Shown piece after piece: positions 57,101 through 64,000 of a DNA stretch of 64,000 bases. The stretch is taken from contig NC_088322.1 of assembly GCF_910592395.1 (NCBI RefSeq), forward strand, positions 1,614,001 through 1,678,000. The letters are read 5' to 3'. Position 1 is the first letter of the stretch. The number at the start of each line of letters is the position of its first letter. The translations under genes and the position numbers were made by a program. A model generated the notes under the pieces. That model was not told the origin of the DNA and made no database searches. It saw nothing but the letters and a program-made list of their open reading frames with translations. Source of the stretch: Lineus longissimus. Its lineage: Eukaryota; Nemertea; Pilidiophora; Heteronemertea; Lineidae.

Positions 57101-60100
57101 GGATACCCAGATACTTGGACACTCTTTTTAGGTATCTAAGTGTCCGGGTGTCCAGGGCCGTATTCACGAAGCACTCTTAGTCAGAGCACGCTCTTAGCGT
57201 CCTCGTAGGCTATTCAGAAATTGAGCTATAAGTGTGTGGATATCTAGATACTTGGACACTCTTTTTAGGTATCTAAGTGTCCGGGTGTCCAGGGCCGTAT
57301 TCACGAAGCACTCTTAGTCAGAGCACGCTCTTAGCGTCCTCGTAGGCTATTCAGAAAATGAGCTATAAGTGTGTGGATACCTAGATACTTGGACACTCTT
57401 TTTAGGTATCTAAGTGTCCGGGTGTCCAGGGCCGTATTTACGAAGCACTCTTAGTCAGAGCACGCTCTTAGCGTCCTCGTAGGCTATTCAGAAACTGAGC
57501 TATAAGTGTGTGGATACCTAGATACTTGGACACTCTTTTTAGGTATCTAAGTGTCCGGGTGTGCAGGGCCGTATTCACGAAGCACTCTTAGTCAGAGCAC
57601 GCTCTTAGCGTCTTCGTAGGCTATTCAGAAACTGAGCTATAAGTGTGTGGATACCTAGATACTTGGACACTCTTTTTAGGTATCTAAGTGTCCGGGTGTC
57701 CAGGGCCGTATTCACGAAGCACTCTTAGTCAGAGCACGCTCTTAGCGTCCTCGTAGGCTATTCAAAAACTTAGCTATAAGTGTGTGGATACCTAGATACT
57801 TGGACACTCTTTTTAGGTATCTTAGTGTCCGGGTGTGCAGGGCCGTATTCACGAAGCACTCTTAGTCAGAGCACGCTCTTAGCGTCTTCGTAGGCTATTC
57901 AGAAACTGAGCTATAAGTGTGTGGATACCTAGATACTTGGACACTCTTTTTAGGTATCTAAGTGTCCGGGTGTCCAGGGCCGTATTCACGAAGCACTCTT
58001 AGTCAGAGCACGCTCTTAGCGTCCTCGTAGGCTATTCAAAAACTGAGCTATAAGTGTGTGGATACCTAGATACTTGGACACTCTTTTTAAGTATCTAAGT
58101 GTCCGGGTGTCCAGGGCCGTATTCACGAAGCACTCTTAGTCAGAGCACGCTCTTAACGTCCTCGTAGGCTATTCAGAAACTGAGCTATAAGTGTGTGGAT
58201 ACCTAGATACTTGGACACTCTTTTTAGGTATCTAAGTGTCCGGGTGTCCAGGGCCGTATTCACGAAGCACTCTTAGTCAGAGCACGCTCTTAGCGTCCTC
58301 GTAGGCTATTCAGAAACTGAGCTATAAGTGTGTGGATACCTAGATACTTGGACACTCTTTTTAGGTATCTAAGTGTCCGGGTGTCCAGGGCCGTATTTAC
58401 GAAGCACTCTTTGTCAGAGCACGCTCTTAGCGTCCTTGTAGGCTATTCAGAAACTGAGCTATAAGTGTGTGGATACCTAGATACGTGGACACTCTTTTTA
58501 GGTATCTAAGTGTCCGGGTGTCCAGGGCCGTATTCACGAAGCACTCTTGGTCAGAGCACGCTCTCAGCGTCCTCGTAGGCTATTCAGAAACTGAGCTATA
58601 AGTGTGTGGATACCAAGATACTTGGACACTCTTTTTAGGTGTCTAAGTGTCCGGGTGTCCAGGGCCGTATTCACGAAGCACTCTTAGTCAGAGCACGCTC
58701 TTAGCGTCCTCGTAGGCTATTCAGAAACTGAGCTATAAGTGTGTGGATACCTAGATACTTGGACACTCTTTTTAGGTATCTAAGTGTCCGGGTGTCCAGG
58801 GCCGTATTCACGAAGCACTCTTAGTCAGAGCACGCTCTTAGCGTCCTCGTAGGCTATTCAGCAACTGAGCTATAAGTGTGTGGATACCTAGATACTTGGA
58901 CACTCTTTTTAGGTATCCAAGTGTCCGGGTGTCCAGGGCTGTATTCACGAAGCACTCTTAGTCAGAGCACGCTCTTGACGTCCTCGTAGGCTATTCAGAA
59001 ACTGAGCTATAAGTGTGTGGATACCAAGATACTTGGACACTCTTTTTAGGTGTCTAAGTGTCCGGGTGTCCAGGGCCGTATTCACGAAGCACTCTTAGTC
59101 AGAGCACGCTCTTAGCGTCCTCGTAGGCTATTCAGAAACTGAGCTATAAGTGTGTGGATACCAAGATACTTGGACACTCTTTTTAGGTGTCTAAGTGTCC
59201 GGGTGTCCAGGGCCGTATTCACGAAGCACTCTTAGTCAGAGCACGCTCTTAGCGTCCTCGTAGGCTATTCAGAAACTGAGCTATAAGTGTGTGGATACCT
59301 AGATACTTGGACACTCTTTTTAGGTATCTAAGTGTCCGGGTGTGCAGGGCCATATTCACGAAGCACTCTTAGTCAGAGCACGCTCTTAGCGTCCTGGTAG
59401 GCTATTCAGAAACTGAGCTATAAGTGTGTGGATACCTAGATACTTGGACACTCTTTTTAGGTATCTAAGTGTCCGGGTGTGCAGGGCCGTATTCACGAAG
59501 CACTCTTAGTCAGAGCACGCTCTTAGCGTCCTCGTAGGCTATTCAGAAACTGAGCTATAAGTCTGTGGATACCTAGATACTTGGACACTCTTTTTAGGTA
59601 TCCAAGTGTCCGGGTGTCCAGGGCCGTATTCACGAAGCACTCTTAGTCAGAGCACGCTCTTAGCGTCCTCGTAGGCTATTCAGAAAATGAGCTATAAGCG
59701 TGTGGATACCTAGATACTTGGACACTCTTTTTAGGTATCTAAGTGTCCGGGTGTCCAGGGCCGTATTCACGAAGCACTCTTAGTCAGAGCACGCTCTTAG
59801 CGTCCTCGTAGGCTATTCAGAAACTGAGCTATAAGTGTGTGAATACCTAGATACTTGGACACTCTTTTTAGGTATCTAAGTGTCCGGGTGTCCAGGGCCG
59901 TATTCACGAAGCACTCTTAGTCAGAGCACGCTCTTAGCGTCCTCGTAGGTTATTCAGCAACTGAGCTATAAGTGTGTGGATACCTAGATACTTGGACACT
60001 CTTTTTAGGTATCCAAGTGTCCGGGTGTCCAGGGCCGTATTCACGAAGCACTCTTAGTCAGAGCACGCTCTTGACGTCCTCGTAGGCTATTCAGAAACTG

Positions 60101-60293
60101 AGCTATAAGTGTGTGGATACCAAGATACTTGGACACTCTTTTTAGGTATCTAAGTGTCCGGGTGTGCATGGCCGTATTCACGAAGCACTCTTAGTCAGAG
60201 CACGCTCTTAGCGTCCTCGTAGGCTATTCAGAAACTGAGCTATAAGTGTGTGGATACCTAGATACTTGGACACTCTTTTTAGGTATCTAAGTG
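54155..60293 (+). repeat. Right domain block K
   Basis: Resumes at unit position 27; full units start at 54266. Markers repeat block J: CACGCAGCAC (55934) and CGCTCATAGCG (56097) lie 57 units after their block J copies once the 100 N are removed. GGGTCGTATT (57018) lies 31 units after 52671, and ATTTACG with TTTGTCAG (58395) lies 32 units after 53911. Runs such as 55362-57280 follow the order from AAAAACTTAG to AAAATGAG. The ACCAAGATAC/TTAGGTGTC unit is doubled near 59030-59190. Confidence 0.82.
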
Positions 60294-63200
60294 TCCGGGT
60301 GTGCAGGGCCGTATTCACGAAGCACTCTTAGTCAGAGCACGCTCTTAGCGTCTTCATAGGCTATTCAGAGACTGAGCTATAAGTGTGTGGATACCTAGAT
60401 ACTTGGACACTCCTCTTAGGTATCTAAGTGTCCGGGTGTCCAGGGCCGTATTCACGAAGCACTCTTAGTCAGAGCACGCTCTTAGCGTCCTCGTAGGCTA
60501 TTCAGAAACTGAGCTATAAGTGTGTGGATACCTAGATACTTGGACACTCTTTTTAGGTATCTAAGTGTCCGGGTGTCCAGGGCCGTATTCACGAAGCACT
60601 CTTAGTCAGAGCACGCTCTTAGCGTCCTCGTAGGCTATTCAGCAACTGAGCTATAAGTGTGTGGATACCTAGATACTTGGACACTCTTTTTAGGTATCCA
60701 AGTGTCCGGGTGTCCAGGGCCGTATTCACGAAGCACTCTTAGTCAGAGCACGCTCTTGGCGTCCTCGTAGGCTATTCAAAAACTGAGCTATAAGTGTGTG
60801 GATACCAAGATACTTGGACACTCTTTTTAGGTATCTAAGTGTCCGGGTGTGCATGGCCGTATTCACGAAGCACTCTTAGTCAGAGCACGCTCTTAGCGTC
60901 CTCGTAGGCTATTCCGAAACTTAGCTATAAGTGTGTGGATACCTAGATTCTTGGACACTCTTTTTAGGTATCTAAGTGTCCGGGTGTGCAGGGCCATATT
61001 CACGAAGCACTCTTAGTCAGAGCACGCTCTTAGCGTCCTGGTAGGCTATTCAGAAACTGAGCTATAAGTGTGTGGATACCTAGATACTTGGACACTCTTT
61101 TTAGGTATCTAAGTGTCCGGGTGTGCAGGGCCGTATTCACGAAGCACTCTTTGTCAGAGCACGCTCTTAGCGTCATCGTAGGCTATTCAGAAACTGAGCT
61201 ATAAGTGTGTGGATACCTAGATACTTGGACACTCTTTTTAGGTATCTAAGTGTCCGGGTGTGCAGGGCCATATTCACGAAGCACTCTTAGTCAGAGCACG
61301 CTCTTAGCGTCCTGGTAGGCTATTCAGAAACTGAGCTATAAGTGTGTGGATACCTAGATACTTGGACACTCTTTTTAGGTATCTAAGTGCCCGGGTGTGC
61401 AGGGCCGTATTCACGAAGCACTCTTTGTCAGAGCACGCTCTTAGCGTCCTCGTAGGCTATTCAAAAACTGAGCTTTAAGTGTGTGGATACCTAGATACTT
61501 GGACACTCTTTTTAGGTATCTAAGTGTCCGGGTGTCCAGGCCCGTATTCACGAAGCACTCTTAGTCAGAGCACGCTCTTAGCGTCCTCGTAGGCTATTCA
61601 GAAACTGAGCTATAAGTCTGTGGATACCTAGATACTTGGACACTCTTTTTAGGTATCCAAGTGTCCGGGTGTCCAGGGCCGTATTCACGAAGCACTCTTA
61701 GTCAGAGCACGCTCTTAGCGTCCTCGTAGGCTATTCAGAAAATGAGCTATAAGCGTGTGGATACCTAGATACTTGGACACTCTTTTTAGGTATCTAAGTG
61801 TCCGGGTGTCCAGGGCCGTATTCACGAAGCACTCTTAGTCAGAGCACGCTCTTAGCGTCCTCGTAGGCTATTCAGAAACTGAGCTATAAGTGTGTGGATA
61901 CCTAGATACTTGGACACTCTTTTTAGGTATCTAAGTGTCCGGGTGTCCAGGGCCGTATTCACGAAGCACTCTTAGTCAGAGCACGCTCTTAGCGTCCTCG
62001 TAGGCTATTCAGCAACTGAGCTATAAGTGTGTGGATACCTAGATACTTGGACAATCTTTTTAGGTATCCAAGTGTCCGGGTGTCCAGGGCCGTATTCACG
62101 AAGCACTCTTAGTCAGAGCACGCTCTTGACGTCCTCGTAGGCTATTCAGAAACTGAGCTATAAGTGTGTGGATACCAAGATACTTGGACACTCTTTTTAG
62201 GTATCTAAGTGTCCGGGTGTGCATGGCCGTATTCACGAAGCACTCTTAGTCAGAGCACGCTCTTAGCGTCCTCGTGGGCTATTCAGAAACTGAGCTATAA
62301 GTGTGTGGATACCTAGATACTTGGACACTCTTTTTAGGTATCTAAGTGTCCGGGTGTGCAGGGCCGTATTCACGAAGCACTCTTAGTCAGAGCACGCTCT
62401 TAGCGTCTTCATAGGCTATTCAGAGACTGAGCTATAAGTGTGTGGATACCTAGATACTTGGACACTCTTCTTAGGTATCTAAGTGTCCGGGTGTCCAGGG
62501 CCGTATTCACGAAGCACTCTTAGTCAGAGCACGCTCTTAGCGTCCTCGTAGGCTATTCAGAAACTGAGCTATAAGTGTGTGGATACCTAGATACTTGAAC
62601 ACTCTTTTTAGGTATCTAAGTGTCCGGGTGTCCAGGGCCGTATTCACGAAGCACTCTTAGTCAGAGCACGCTCTTAGCGTCCTCGTAGGCTATTCAGCAA
62701 CTGAGCTATAAGTGTGTGGATACCTAGATACTTGGACACTCTTTTTAGGTATCCAAGTGTCCGGGTGTCCAGGGCCGTATTCACGAAGCACTCTTAGTCA
62801 GAGCACGCTCTTAGCGTCTTCATAGGCTATTCAGAGACTGAGCTATAAGTGTGTGGATACCTAGATACTTGGACACTCTTCTTAGGTATCTAAGTGTCCG
62901 GGTGTCCAGGGCCGTATTCACGAAGCACTCTTAGTCAGAGCACGCTCTTAGCGTCCTCGTAGGCTATTCAGAAACTGAGCTATAAGTCTGTGGATACCTA
63001 GATACTTGGACACTCTTTTTAGGTATCCAAGTGTCCGGGTGTCCAGGGCCGTATTCACGAAGCACTCTTAGTCAGAGCACGCTCTTAGCGTCCTCGTAGG
63101 CTATTCAGAAAATGAGCTATAAGTGTGTGGATACCTAGATACTTGGACACTCTTTTTAGGTATCTAAGTGTCCGGGTGTGCAGGGCCGTATTCACGAAGC

Positions 63201-64000
63201 ACTCTTAGTCAGAGCACGCTCTTAGCGTCCTCGTAGGCTATTCAGAAACTGAGCTATAAGTGTGTGGATATCTAGATACTTGGACACTCTTTTTAGGTAT
63301 CTAAGTGTCCGGGTGTCCAGGGCCGTATTCACGAAGCACTCTTAGTCAGAGCACGCTCTTAGCGTCCTCGTAGGCTATTCAGAAAATGAGCTATAAGTGT
63401 GTGGATACCTAGATACTTGGACACTCTTTTTAGGTATCTAAGTGTCCAGGTGTCCAGGGCCGTATTCACGAAGCACTCTTAGTCAGAGCACGCTCTTAGC
63501 GTCCTCGTAAGCTATTCAGCAACTGAGCTATAAGTGTGTGGATACCTAGATACTTGGACACTCTTTTTAGGTATCCAAGTGTCCGGGTGTCCAGGGCCGT
63601 ATTCACGAAGCACTCTTAGTCAGAGCACGCTCTTGGCGTCCTCGTAGGCTATTCAGAAACTGAGCTATAAGTGTGTGGATACCAAGATACTTGGACACTC
63701 TTTTTAGGTATCTAAGTGTCCGGGTGTGCATGGCCGTATTCACGAAGCACTCTTAGTCAGAGCACGCTCTTAGCGTCCTCGTAGGCTATTCAGAAACTGA
63801 GCTATAAGTGTGTGGATACCTAGATACTTGGACACTCTTTTTAGGTATCTAAGTGTCCGGGTGTGCAGGGCCGTATTCACGAAGCACTCTTAGTCAGAGC
63901 ACGCTCTTAGCGTCTTCATAGGCTATTCAGAGACTGAGCTATAAGTGTGTGGATACCTAGATACTTGGACACTCTTTTTAGGTATCTAAGTGTCTGGGTG
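60294..64000 (+). repeat. Right-edge block with the CTTCATAGG/AGAGACTG unit type
   Basis: Contains four units with the linked private changes CTTCATAGG and CAGAGACTGAG (60352, 62407, 62818, 63914), at spacings of 15, 3 and 8 units; three of them also have ACTCTTCTTAGG or ACTCCTCTTAGG. They recur with CAGCAACTG, CTTGGCG or CTTGACG, and GTGCATGGCC units in a shortened cycle that lacks most of the 20-type order. The window ends 8 bases into a unit (TCTGGGTG), so the block continues beyond it. Confidence 0.8.

Larger units (their letters stand above)
1..64000 (+). repeat. 137-bp satellite array, head to tail, 460 units
   Basis: A 137-bp unit repeats in one orientation over the whole window. Successive starts of the word TCCGGGTGT fall at 1, 138, 275, 412 and so on. 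Removing the two insertions (441 and 442 bp), their extra 3-bp target copies and 100 N leaves 63,011 bases. This equals 460 units plus 8 bases minus 17, and I count exactly 17 one-base deletions by eye. The unit is about 47% GC and its six CpGs all lie in the first 60 bases. Because 137 is not a multiple of 3, no frame stays open across units, and I see no coding sequence. Both ends are cut by the window, so the true array is longer. I do not recognise the family. It is likely constitutive heterochromatin; centromere function is possible but not shown. Confidence 0.98.

Noticed and set aside
1-64000. CRISPR-like array of direct repeats
   Set aside because: The whole 137-bp unit is repeated with no unique spacers; the pattern is tandem satellite.
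1-64000. Telomere repeat, rDNA, tRNA or histone cluster origin
   Set aside because: No TTAGGG-type runs and no recognisable rRNA, 5S or tRNA words were found in the unit.

Overview
The window is one long satellite DNA array from a eukaryotic genome. I find no gene that I can support. A 137-bp unit is repeated head to tail in one orientation from base 1 to base 64000, and both edges cut through the array. By arithmetic on unit starts there are 460 complete units plus 8 bases. Only two related insertions and one run of 100 N interrupt them. The organism cannot be named. The array size, the layered higher-order structure, the MITE-like DNA transposon copies and the 100-N scaffold gap fit a long-read animal assembly, possibly a fish, but that is a guess. 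Whether this is centromeric, pericentromeric, subtelomeric or B/sex-chromosome heterochromatin cannot be read from the sequence.

Layout, using linked variant bases as markers. Left domain, 1-22451: 1-2465 is an 18-unit block whose first two units match the start of the next block. 2466-13140 holds three editions (29, 21 and 28 units) of one large block. 13141-18342 holds a 21-unit block followed by a 17-unit partial copy. 18343-22451 holds a 16-unit block followed by a 14-unit partial copy. All 17 single-base deletions that I found lie in this domain, and 15 of them are the same change.

Right domain, 22452-64000: units follow a recognisable cyclic order of about 20 unit types (2,740 bp), disturbed by skips and local duplications. 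Skips often coincide with hybrid units that carry the 5' markers of one type and the 3' markers of another. Here every measured spacing is an exact multiple of 137 once the insertions and N run are removed.

Insertions: a 441/442-bp non-autonomous DNA transposon (TAA target duplication, 17-bp inverted ends; PIF/Harbinger-like) sits at 23956-24396 and 26729-27170, at the same base of the unit with the same neighbours downstream. It inserted once and was copied when the array duplicated. The N run (54055-54154) falls in perfect phase, so it hides a whole number of units, possibly zero.

The system here is an evolving higher-order satellite with readable recombination scars, not a protein-coding system.
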